Below are positions 21,798 to 31,825 of a stretch of DNA of 64,000 nt, piece by piece (the stretch's first letter is position 1; every line of letters starts with the position of its first letter). Position numbers and translations under genes: made by a program. The notes beneath the pieces are model-generated. The model searched no databases. It saw nothing but the letters and a program-made list of their open reading frames with translations, and was not told the DNA's origin. The stretch covers positions 34,775,998-34,839,997 of the forward strand of contig JASEVX010000010.1 in assembly GCA_031761405.1 (NCBI GenBank). The letters run 5' to 3'. This DNA is from Serripes groenlandicus. Lineage: Eukaryota; Mollusca; Bivalvia; Cardiida; Cardiidae.

Positions 21798-22097
21798 ATG
21801 ACAGCTAGACGAGTTCTGGCAGCTTCATTGCGTCCTAGCTCACGCCGAGCATATAGTAATAGCTGGATTAGGATGACAGCTTACTTCGCTGGAAAGGGGG
21901 CAAATCCAGCTCTACCATTACAATCATGGCAAATAGTTAATTTCCTGGCTGATTTATTTGAAAAAATTATGCTTCAAGTACAATCCTGTCGCATGCATCC
22001 GCCATTTCTTATTAAGGAATTCCTTAAAGGAACTGTGAATTTGGCCAGCACAGTCGATTCAAGGTATTTTGTGTATTATGTCAGTGTAGACTGGTAA
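21798..22097 (+). pseudogene. Tyrosine recombinase, N-terminal part only
   Basis: A 99-codon frame starts MTARRVLAASLRPSSRRAYS, then WIRMTAYFAGKG, then LPLQSWQIVNFLADLFEK. That is the SAM-like, DNA-binding N-terminal domain of Ngaro/DIRS tyrosine recombinases (SLxPSSRxxYxxxWxxF...FLAxLF). After LFEK the frame jumps to LIKEFLKGTVNL..STVDSR, which normally follows some 25 residues later, so a second, small deletion lies near 21,965-22,000. The catalytic domain with its R-H-R-Y residues is absent. Repeat B1 starts 311 bp later. Confidence 0.7.
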
Positions 22098-22407
22098 TAC
22101 AAATTGCCTTTGGATATCATTTGGGATGTTTGTTTGTATTACTCGGCAATATTAGTCTGACCCTTACCTCGGCAAAAAGACAACCTTGTATAGAAACAAA
22201 CATGCATTTCTGATGAATTCCGTCTGTGCAGACTTGATCAGACGTGTGTTTGATGTGGATGCATAATATATATATATTAGTTCCCTAGAGGCCGGCACTA
22301 ACTTTTCCGATAAGATAAGTCAACGGCTATTGCTTTGCTGTTAGTTAATACGTGTTATTGCTAAAGTTCCGTTCAGTCTCATTTGCGTTCCTTGGATGGG
22401 CATAGTG

Positions 22408-22626
22408 TGGCAGGTGTTTGTAACCCATCTTCAATGAGAAAATGTATGTTAACCATATTACGTCATTTTATTGCTAATTGTGTATGTGTTAATATGTTCT
22501 AGTCAGTATAGCTAGTCACTATGCAATAAAATGGCATTTACACACACCCTAGTGTTTCGTCTTCATACTATTTTCATATTGAACAAGCTGCGGTCCGCAT
22601 GTGAACTGAAGTGAAGCAAACATAAA
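22408..22626 (+). repeat. Split direct repeat B1
   Basis: 219 bp beginning TGGCAGGTGTTTGTAACCC and ending GTGAAGCAAACATAAA. It is repeated without any difference I can see at 23,053-23,271. It lies one base before A2. Confidence 0.85.
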
Positions 22627-22627
22627 A

Positions 22628-22889
22628 GACAATTATTGTAAATAATTAGGTTTATGTTAGTACACGATTAATTCTTCTTTTGCCATGGGATGTATCCTTT
22701 CCCGTAAATTGGGGCCACATGTCCGGCTAATACGTCTGACCTGTGACCCGACGCTTATTGGTTAATCGCGATTGGTTGAATCGATCACGTGACTAATTAT
22801 CTAACGCATCTGTTTATCGCGCGGTTGCCTTATCGCGCACATGCGATTTGGATTGAAAGAGAAAACACGAGATCGTATTTATCTTTGAA
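22628..22889 (+). repeat. Split direct repeat A2
   Basis: Second copy of the 262-bp A repeat, adjoining B1. Together B1-A2 form the internal complementary region that marks Ngaro/PAT elements. Confidence 0.85.
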
Positions 22890-23052
22890 CCCTCCACCGC
22901 CCCATTCTTCCTTCCATTTATCTATTATTACTTTAGACAGTGTGTACTAAGATTTAAACCTACTTATTGTATCATTTATTTTTTGATTTTTCCAGTTATA
23001 GATGTTAGTAATTAATATTTACTCTATATTGCAATGATTAACATGTTTTAGA

Positions 23053-23271
23053 TGGCAGGTGTTTGTAACCCATCTTCAATGAGAAAATGTATGTTAACCA
23101 TATTACGTCATTTTATTGCTAATTGTGTATGTGTTAATATGTTCTAGTCAGTATAGCTAGTCACTATGCAATAAAATGGCATTTACACACACCCTAGTGT
23201 TTCGTCTTCATACTATTTTCATATTGAACAAGCTGCGGTCCGCATGTGAACTGAAGTGAAGCAAACATAAA
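23053..23271 (+). repeat. Split direct repeat B2 (right end of the Ngaro-like element)
   Basis: Second copy of the 219-bp B repeat. It is separated from A2 by 163 bp (22,890-23,052) that occur nowhere else in the element, which is unusual since A2 and B2 normally adjoin. The flanking host sequence resumes at 23,272 (GAAGTGTTACTC). Confidence 0.85.
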
Positions 23272-24675
23272 GAAGTGTTACTCGTATAACTTTTAAACAT
23301 TTGTTTTTTAAAATACAATACAATGTAACAGTAATAAGAATGTTTAAACGTTTATAATATCTGATATAGTTTTATAGGTTACGGGATGTTACGTACCATT
23401 TATGTTCAAAGCTGCAACCAGGGACTACTAATACGGTAGTCCCAGCTGCAACAGACAAGACGAATATAAATAATGGAGACGACAACATTTAAGAACAACT
23501 AATAACACGTATAAACTTTATAATTTGTGCAACAATTTATTTTTAAAGCTGCAACGAACACATTCATTATGCCATTGCTTTATTATGGTATAACATATAA
23601 AACTTTTTATACAATCATAATCGATGGCTTGCACACGTATTAACATGTGGGTGGGGTAAACATGACGTTTTGTAAAAAATATTTGCTGTGATTACTATTC
23701 GCGTAATTTCCATTAATATAGAACATACATGCTTAAAAAAGTATTCATTTTACGTGCTCTTTATCATGGAATTGTTCCTTGTCTGACAATTGAGAGATTC
23801 GGCGAAAGAAAGGGTTTTCTAAAACCAAGACTACAGCATGTGCATAGGAACATTTTATAGTTTCACCAATTATAAATAAAATAGATACATAGGACTCGTA
23901 CATAGGACAGTCTTCTAATTATGCAAGATGAAAATGAAATATATCTTTCTTTATAAACAATGTTTCCTTATGAAAACAAACAATGTATTTACATTTTTTT
24001 ATAAATTATCCTGTATCATGAGCTTGTACTTAGGAAATTGTACTGGTTGACTTTTGTTAACAGTGAAGATCAAGATCAGCATGTGCATCTGCCCATTGTG
24101 ATCAAGACGTAAATTTTCCACATTTATGATTATAATAACTCATGCTTGTTATTTCCAAATTGTGTGAATTCTGATGAAATTAAGTAAATGTAGTACTGTG
24201 GGGATGATCTGATCTAGCGCTGTTCAGAAATGCCAATAATTATCCCATATATACAACCTCAAATAATCTTTGATAACATTGTTAATGCAGTTGCAGCTTT
24301 AATTCTTAACATGTTTTTTTTTAGCATTTCAATGGTCTGACCAGTTCAACAGAAGGGGATCAATATACATTTACAAGCAAACATATATATCCCAAAGCCT
24401 AAAATTTGTTATCAGCCACCAGGAAAAAGAAGATGCCTGAAAATGTGCCAGTCCTGAGTAAGTTTGTCATGTTGTACACATGCAATTTATACACATCCTC
24501 TCTTTCTGAATGTGAACTGAGCTAACATGCATAGTTATTTTGAGGGTATTGATTGATTGAGGTTTAGCAGAAAAATTCTAAATCATTTCAGCAAAATTAT
24601 ATAGTTATAAAGCAAAGAATAATTATTGAATATAGGAGAAAATATTGAAACAAAATGGAAACATATAATTCTTTA
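23272..24675. other. Gene-free AT-rich stretch
   Basis: No exon or repeat recognised. In particular no sequence resembling the missing first exon of the minus-strand glycosyltransferase is visible here. Confidence 0.4.
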
Positions 24676-24905
24676 TTAACCCTTTCCCTCGTGTAGACGG
24701 TTCCTGACGCCTCTACAGCAGACGGCTATTTGAAAACATAGTGACAAAAGAAGAAATTGCTCAAAACGAGCAATTTCTCCTTTTGCCACAATGTTTTCCT
24801 CTTTTAGTCATAGATTATCCATTCAATTACAGAGATTTTCTGTTTTTTGACAAAATATGTTCAAAGTCGTCTGCTGCAGAATTGTCGTATGAGGGAAAGA
24901 GTTTA
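24676..24905. mobile_element. TTAA-type MITE, near-complete copy
   Basis: The left end is TTAACCCTTTCCCTCGTGTAG and the right end GTATGAGGGAAAGAGTTTA, slightly decayed. The internal palindrome AAATTGCTCAAAACGAGCAATTT (positions 24,753-24,775) is perfect. It is about 85-90% alike to the copy at 55,372-55,601 by eye. Confidence 0.8.
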
Positions 24906-25111
24906 CAAACCCACTGTGGATAGACACATGCAAAGAGCATATTTACATGCTTCAATTTGATGCATGGACATACTTGTAAATAATTTGTGGAATAACTTCT
25001 TGACACAGACTGTATTCATATATTTAACCCTTTCCACATACAACATATATGCAGCAGATGATATTTTAACAAGAATTTAGGGGAAAATATAAATGAAATT
25101 AATATATCTAT

Positions 25112-26090
25112 AGGTGCTACCTATTTACGAAATAACAGTAAGATGATTGTAAAAAATATTTGTCAAATTAATTGACTAGACGATAATAATGTTAATCTCA
25201 TTTTTTTCGCATGATCACAAAATGTTCGGAATTCGTTTTGCTGACGTCTATTATTACGAACAGAAAATAATAAAGTAAAGACTTTCAGAAAAACAATGGA
25301 TAACATGTATAATGAACGAGGTTTAAACATGAGGGCCAAGATGCTTAAGGTCCTTAATCAGTTACCTGTATTATGGTAAAGAAGCAAATGTGTAACAGCC
25401 ATTTTCTGATGCCATCTGGCAACAACCTTTTTAAACCAGTCAATATGACCGGAACAAGTTATGCAAGAAGTCACATTCCTGCTTAACACTTTCGCTAAAA
25501 GAGACGGTGTCTGACTCCTTTGCAGCAGACGACTTAGGAAAAGATTGTCGCCAAAGGTACAATTGCTCAATATGTGAAAGTAATCCTTTTTCAACAATAT
25601 TTGATATATAATTATACTTTGTATGAGTGAATCTATAGCTCGTGCATAGGAATTTGGGGGTATTTAATGTTGATACCACTTTTTTTGCGGGAAACGACGT
25701 CGTTCCATTTGACGTTACGCCAAATGAAGTGTTACGGAAATGACGTCACGTCGTTCTTTGGCTACGGTACAGTCAAAATTTATGTTATGACGTCGAATTG
25801 CGCTCGATTGTTTAAAATTTCCATTTATTTTTTAACTTGTTTGTACAAAAGTTAGATCACACGAAAATAACACAGCACTTTCATTACCTTAAACGTCGAT
25901 TTAGATTTATATTTTAAAGATTAACAAGACGACCATAATTTTCAATCTGTGTTTTATACATAACCAAAATTGCGGCCCACATGGATTGGCGAGGGTCACT
26001 TTAGAAACCTTCATGGGTTATAAAAAAAAAAAAATCTCACACATGTTATCTATGAGCGAAAAAAACCATTTATGGTTTTTTTCCGTAATA
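25112..26090. repeat. Duplicated ~1-kb segment, copy 1
   Basis: Homologous in order to 27,389-28,405. Shared landmarks are CTACCTATTTACGAAA, GTCTATTATTACGAACAGAA (25,249), GAGGGCCAAGATG (25,331), CGGAAATGACGTCACGTC and TTCATGGGTTAT. It contains a degenerate TTAA-type MITE at about 25,483-25,600. Several indels separate the copies, so this is an old duplication or two copies of a larger element. Confidence 0.65.
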
Positions 26091-26418
26091 TATCTATAGT
26101 TATTGTATACTTTGAAATTGTTCCTTCTTGTTTCCATATGAACAAAGGATGCAATACCATTTGATATTGCACGGGTTGATATTGCACTGGAATCTTTTTC
26201 ACGTGACGCTAAGGACGGAACTATTTCCATACACTAACGTTACAAAGCGCTCTCATCCAACCTATCATGATTTAGAGACCAGCTAACTTCTACTTCTACT
26301 GTTTTACTGTCAGGGCTTAGTGCATCGCAGGCAAGGGAAGCCATTAAAATGGTTAAAACAACTAATTAGGCATATTTACAAATATAAATGAAATACAAAA
26401 AACATATGTGTTGTTTAG

Positions 26419-26517
26419 GCTGTGTATCAATGTAGACGGGACTTGAATCAGTTTACAGATGTGATCTGCTCAAGGTTCGACTCTCTGATAGTCCTAGGAA
26501 AAAGCTGTGCTTATACG
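26419..26517 (+). CDS. Probable internal exon of a carbohydrate sulfotransferase (CHST15-like)
   Basis: After a TTGTTTAG acceptor the frame gives 33 codons, including RRDLNQFTDVICSRF and GKSCAYT. In CHST15-type sulfotransferases the segment before the last two exons has the form DLxxFHxxVxxxxxxxxxC...xxCAY, so this fits both in content and in position. It ends at 26,517 before GTTCGT, a weak donor, in phase 0, and the exon at 30,194 opens in phase 0. The loop it would make with the next exon is shorter than usual. The upstream exons with the PAPS 3'-phosphate site (RDPxxRxxS) were not found. Treat as plausible, not certain. Confidence 0.4.
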
Positions 26518-27251
26518 GTTCGTAGTACATTGTTTGGTACATCTTTTATAGATGACACGTAGTGAACAAAAATCGATACACATACACAAAACCCAATCTG
26601 GTCTATTTATAGCGTTAGCTATGCTAGTAAATACGTACGTTGTTTTTGACGTAATAATGTGACGTGTACATCAATAATATTGCTCGATTGTTGTTTTGAT
26701 TGTCGTTGACGATCTATTATAAGTGTATCAACAAATAAAGAGGGATTCATAACTGCTAGGATGAATAAGCAAATGATTGTTTTAAAGGTAGGTCTTCAGA
26801 TTTGTTTTATTAATCCTCCGATGTGAAGTTTATCAACGCAGTAGCCTTTATATGTATATCAAAGATGTGTGTTCGCTTTACTGAACATACTGCGAGGTCA
26901 AAAGGCCCTTTTAAAGGGGCATCTAAATCGTAATAAAAAAACAAATATCCAAGCGTAAATACAAGAATAAGATATAATACACGAGTTCTTAATGAAAAAC
27001 ACTGTTAGAAAAGGCGTTACACATCATTTTGTCGACGGTTCCAATTTCGAGTCGACAACAATGGCGGTTCGTAAATTATATTTTCCGCGACCTTAGCAAC
27101 CAGCGTAAAGGAGAGTATATTTGCGCGATATATCGTTAATGTTTATTTATCTTAACAATCCAAAACAACTGTTAATTTTCTAATAAGTGTGACGTTTAAA
27201 ACAAACAAAACGACACATTTTAAATAGCCAATATCAAATTATACAATAAGA

Positions 27252-27386
27252 AGGTTATTGCATGATTATGGGAATCTATTGTGTTGGGACTCGTTCCTTC
27301 GGCGGAGTTCTGCGCTCGCAAGCTCGGGCAACTCAGCCGAGGGAACTCGTCCAACACAATATTTTCCCATATTGATGCAATAACCT
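27252..27386. mobile_element. 135-bp hairpin MITE
   Basis: The left arm AGGTTATTGCATGATTATGG and the following GAATCTATTGTGTTGG pair with the right arm ending GATGCAATAACCT. The arms are about 36 bp with a few mismatches. The loop is GC-rich, with a second small hairpin around GGCGGAGTTC. It lies directly before the second copy of the 1-kb duplication. Confidence 0.7.
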
Positions 27387-27388
27387 AT

Positions 27389-28405
27389 AGTACTACCTAT
27401 TTACGAAAAAACGCACGATAATTATAAACAAAAATTAAAGAGCATACTCTGGCCATAAAAAAGGATTTATAAGTAATTGACTAGACAATAGTAATGTTAA
27501 TGTCATGTTTCTTGCATTAACAAAAAATATTTGGAATTCGTATTGCTGTCGTCTATTATTACGAACAGAAAATAATAAAGTAAAGACTTTCAGAAAATCA
27601 AGGAATACATTTATAATAAACGAGGTTAAAACATGAGGGCCAAGATGATCCTTAATCGATCACCTGCATTATGGTAAAGAAGCAAATAGATCAGCCCTTT
27701 TCAGATGCCACCTGGCGACTACCGTTTTCAACCAGTCAATATGACTGAAACAAATTATGTAAGGGGTCACATTTCTGCTAAACCCTTTCCCTATTAGAGA
27801 CGGTTTCTGAGGCCTTTGCAACAGACGATTTAGGAAAAGAATGTTGCCAAAAGAACAATTGCTCCTTATGAAAAAGTTATCCTTTTGCCACAATGTTTGA
27901 TAAATAATTATACTTTGAATGAGTGAGTCAATAGCTCATGTATAGGAATTCGGGGTCTTTCATGTTGATACCACTTAATTTGCGGGAAACGACGTTGCTC
28001 CATTGACGTTACGCCAAGATGAAATGTTACGGAAATGACGTCACGTCCTTCTTTGGCTACGATACAGTCAAAATTTATGTTAATTCCCACATAACACAGC
28101 ACTTTAATGATCTTAAATATCTATTTTTAAAAAAATGATTAAAAAGACGACAATAATTTTCAATCCGTGTTTTTGTCTCAATTTATACATACCCAAAATA
28201 TCTATTTTAAACAAATTGAATAAAAAGATGACAACAATTTTTAATTCGTGTTTTTCGTCTCACTTATACATACCTAAAATGGCGGCCCCCATGGATTTGG
28301 CCAGTTTCATTTCAGAAAGCTTCATGGGTTATTGAAAAAAAAAAAAAAAAGTCTCACACCTGTTACCTTTGAACGAAAAAACCCATTTATGTTTTTTTTC
28401 GTATA
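27389..28405. repeat. Duplicated ~1-kb segment, copy 2
   Basis: Second copy of 25,112-26,090 in the same orientation, about 2.28 kb downstream. An internal short stretch (TCTATTTTTAAAA through ACATACC) is itself repeated in tandem within this copy at about 28,120-28,275. A MITE relic lies at about 27,778-27,905. Confidence 0.65.
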
Positions 28406-29894
28406 ATCAAGAGATTAAAACGATGTGAAAAAAGAAGAAAGTGTTCCTAAAAAGAAATGTTTTTGGCAAAATCTTTTCAAATGTCACCTGCTTAATATGC
28501 ATCAAAACGAGCTTGCAAATGGGAAAGCCTCAAAATGGAGCATGACATTTTGATCGGTTTCAACTATGTTTCTGTTAATTATGTTAAATGTTTATATGTT
28601 TATTGGCTAATATCAGTCTAGGTGATACCTATTTCGGGTAAACATTTATTAACTTTTGTGATCGGTAAATAATTCCCCGCGAACTGCAGTTAGCCCCTTG
28701 CTTGCAGCACGATCAGTTTTTTACGTCAATTACGAGTCCTACCGACCTAAGCAAAGAAAATAAAAATCATCATCAGGTTAAGCTTATATTTAACTTTAAA
28801 ATATAGCCAAGACTTTATGATGACAGGTACAACAAATAATCAACTTGCCCTTCATAAAGTCAAATAAAACGATTCCATAATTTACAGAACTACATTTGTG
28901 ACAAGTCAAACTAACGTTTCCTATAATTTCTGTCGTTTTCCTTTTGGTTATTTATTCATCATTTGCGTTACGCTAATAAAATGACGTCATATTACAGGAA
29001 TTTGGATTTGTAACTTTCGATAAGTCCAAAAAACCTTATGAGTTATTTGAAATAAACGACGAGTGTTATTAAACGGAAATTATCACACATTAAATTACTT
29101 GTGTCCGTTCCATTATCGAGTACGTATTATCATATTTAATTATTTCCTCTAGAAGTTTTCTTTTGTTTCGATATGTTCTTTTCATCCAATCAATACGTAG
29201 CAGACTCGTGACTGCATCGAAAAATCCACTCTGGACACAATATTTGGAAAGACGGTTTAGCAAAGTATTGCAAAGTTCATACACATTACCTATTGACGGG
29301 AAACATCGCCGGCTTCGCCGTAGATTTGTTTACCCGTAAAAGTATATACTATTTAATGCTAAATAAAGATATGTAATGTTATGTTATGTTATGTCTACAG
29401 AATTATACAAAAAACTACTATTTGTAGGTGGCACTCAACTGATATTACGTACATGTATTCGATTAACACTACACAAACAAACGATCATCGATACAATCGA
29501 GTGCGGCCGTTTTCACACTAATGTTAAATCTCCCGATCGAGGTATGAATAATTAACCTCTGGTCAGTTACGTGTGACAAATTGAATTACTAACCGATTAA
29601 TCGAACAAATGACTTGTGGATGGATAAATGAATATCCACATGATTATTGTTATTTCATTGATTCATTGATCTAGATCTCCATCATTTCTGATGTCAATTA
29701 TATTCTAAAACTAAATTGTTAAATATAGAGTACATGTATATATAGAGATTTTTAGATTTCCCCATATGAGTGGAAGAGCGCTTGCTGCCTTTTTAGCTCA
29801 TCAGCTCATGAAGAGCTCAAGGTGTGTTTTTATGATCGCCTTTTTTCCATCGTCCATCGTTCGTCTGTGGTCAACATTTGCCTTGTTAACATGG
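28406..29894. other. Gene-free stretch inside the sulfotransferase intron
   Basis: No exon recognised. I looked specifically for the sulfotransferase RDPxxRxxS exon and did not find it. A pentanucleotide run GTTAT/GTTATGTTATG lies near 29,372-29,392. Confidence 0.35.
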
Positions 29895-30135
29895 GGGACT
29901 CTGTGTAAAGTATAGATCCGGACCAGCCTAAGAATGCCGCGCAGGCTTATCAAGACAGACATTTTTCGCCTCCAGTGAATTTTCTGTTTCAGGAATCATT
30001 ACCCTATACCTCTATCCTATTGAGACGGAATGTGTCGGCCCGGATTAGCCTGCGCGAACCGCGCATGCTTATCTGGGTCGATACATTACGCTGAGTCCAT
30101 AATGTTGGTTTACTCGTGGAAAGGCTCATATTATT
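29895..30135 (-). repeat. Dispersed short repeat, longest copy
   Basis: Contains GACGGAATGTGTCGGCCCGG, GATTAGCCTGCGCGAACCGC and GTCCATAATGTTGGTTTACT, the inverse of the copies at 7345 and 11,098. It is preceded by a related block with AGATCCGGACCAGCC and TTTCTGTTTCAGGAATCATT. Two partial units may be joined. Confidence 0.65.
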
Positions 30136-30193
30136 AAATGTTTATTAAATTATAATTAAACAAAAAAATAACGATGTATTCTATTTTCTCTAG

Positions 30194-31341
30194 TTATCCC
30201 TATCACACGGCATGTACCATGTGCTTATGGAAGAACTGTTACGGCTGTTTCCAAGGGAACAGATACATCTGTTGAAATCAAAGGAGATTGGTTCACGTGA
30301 CTCGATCAAACGTATGTTTGGATTTCTCGAAATGAGTTGAGTAACTTCTTTAAATATAGAAAGATAATGTTCTATGGTTCAAGTACTGGGGATTAGTACT
30401 TGAGTTAGTAATGAGTACTTTCTTTTGTGTGTCTATTCGAGTACGTACTGAGTACTACTTAGAATACCCACGAGTACTTTCCGAGTATAGAATTCGTTAA
30501 ATTATTATTATATGATATCAAACTGTCTAAATGTAGACAATGATAGGTCGCAAATAAAAACATGAAATGTCAATTCAACTTTATGTTGAATTAACTTAAG
30601 AATTCCACACACAAGCATGGAAATACTTATATAGTTCTCGTAAAGTACTCAAAAGTACTGGCTATTTTGCTTTAGTACAGAAGTAAGTACGAGTACATGT
30701 ACTCATAATTTACGACAAGTACTGAGTACTGCTGAGTACTTAAACAATGGTACTCAGGTAAGCACGAGTAGCACATCCCAGACTCTATGGAATATAAAAC
30801 AAAGCATTTCAATCCCTGACTGTAGGTGAACTGGCTGCCGTGATATGACTGTGAACACTTGTTATAAACGGCGTGTAACCCCATTCTATCAATAAACTAT
30901 AGTTGGCCCTATCAAGCAGGGATGACAACATGTTGACACCTCTATGCAAGTCAATGTTCTGTTCTGTTCAACACTTTTCTATTCTTTTCTGTGTCTTATA
31001 TTCAAACCATATACATATAAATAACTAAAGTAACGCATCACTAATTAGTAAAAACGTGCAGATCCTGATCAAAATGTTGATAAGCAGGGTAGATTAGATT
31101 AGAGTGGATGTTTATTCTCTTCTCTGTTATTTCAATAGGTCGGGTGTCTGATGTTGTGTTTGGACATATGACAAAAACAAAACTAACCGCAAATGGACGG
31201 CCGAACTATTACAAATCCAAAGGACCGATGCTGAATACGACACACAAGCTACTGTACGAGTTTTACAGACCATTCAACGAAAGGATGGCGGCTCTAACTG
31301 GAGACAGTGATTTTCTATTCAAAATGGCGGACGTGGAGTAA
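30194..31341 (+). CDS. C-terminal exons of a CHST15-like carbohydrate sulfotransferase
   Basis: Two exons, 30,194-30,335 and 31,139-31,341, joined by a phase-1 intron (GTTGAG...TTTCAATAG). The first gives HGMYHVLMEELLRLFPREQI then LLKSKEIGSRDSIKRMFGFLE, the conserved GxYxxxLxxWLxxFPREQ block near the end of CHST15-type enzymes. The second gives TKTKLTANGRP, then KGPMLNTTHKLLYEFYRPFN and a short tail to TAA. The order and spacing match the C-terminus of N-acetylgalactosamine 4-sulfate 6-O-sulfotransferases and relatives, which use PAPS in the Golgi lumen. The acceptor sugar here is unknown. The first donor (A|GTTGAG) is non-ideal but is required by the frame. The exon at 26,419 probably precedes these; the N-terminal half of the gene was not found upstream, while N-terminal exons of a sister gene lie downstream. 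Confidence 0.75.
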
Positions 31342-31514
31342 GACTCTCACTAATACAAACGACTTCTGATGCGTTTGCAGCTTTTGTTAAACAAAGATTG
31401 TGGGAAAATGATCAATTTGTATCAAATAAATGATCCCTGACAAATATAGTTTAGCTGTGTGTTCTATGAAAAAGCATACATACACGTATACTAATGTTAT
31501 TATATGTGTCCACA

Positions 31515-31690
31515 GAGTATAACCCTTTGCCCTATGTATCCGCATGTGGCCGCATCTGCAGCAGATGACTTTTGAAAACATTGATAAAACAGGTTTTTCA
31601 GTGAGCATGCTTTCGTTAATGGAAACGTTCAATTTGTTTTTAAAGTGGTCATCTGCAGATTTGTTATGAGTTGCAAATAGTTAAAAAGGT
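31515..31690. repeat. Degenerate TTAA-type MITE copy
   Basis: Starts near AACCCTTTGCCCTATGTA and keeps GCATCTGCAGCAGATGAC and a right-half GTGGTCATCTGCAGATTTG. The central palindrome is lost. Confidence 0.5.
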
Positions 31691-31825
31691 TATCTCTTCC
31701 TTTATACACGACAGAACCGTGATTCTTGACAAGAATACTCTGACTTCCTTGTTGATTTAATAATATACGAGTTGCTTCCCTTTCGTTGTTTATAAAACGA
31801 CTCCCTTCATAACATAGAACCTTCA

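Larger units (their letters stand above)
17838..23271 (+). mobile_element. Ngaro-like tyrosine-recombinase (DIRS-order) retrotransposon, internally deleted
   Basis: The 5.43-kb element has split direct repeats in the order A1 (17,838-18,099) - coding region - B1 (22,408-22,626) - A2 (22,628-22,889) - 163-bp spacer - B2 (23,053-23,271). A copies differ at about 4 of 262 positions and B copies look identical over 219 bp. The B1-A2 junction is one base wide, as expected if it records the joined ends of a circular intermediate. In order the coding region contains an SGNH hydrolase ORF, a 56-bp minisatellite, a gag-like zinc-finger ORF joined to the start of the polymerase ORF, the RNase H end, and the N-terminal part of a tyrosine recombinase. 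The polymerase palm and the recombinase active-site domain are absent, so this copy cannot be autonomous. No target-site duplication is visible, as expected for this order. Confidence 0.8.

Noticed and set aside
17838..22889. LTR retrotransposon with 262-bp LTRs
   Set aside because: A second, different direct repeat (B1/B2) follows in the A1-B1-A2-B2 order, there is no TG...CA terminus or target duplication, and the RNase H and recombinase remnants are of DIRS/Ngaro type.
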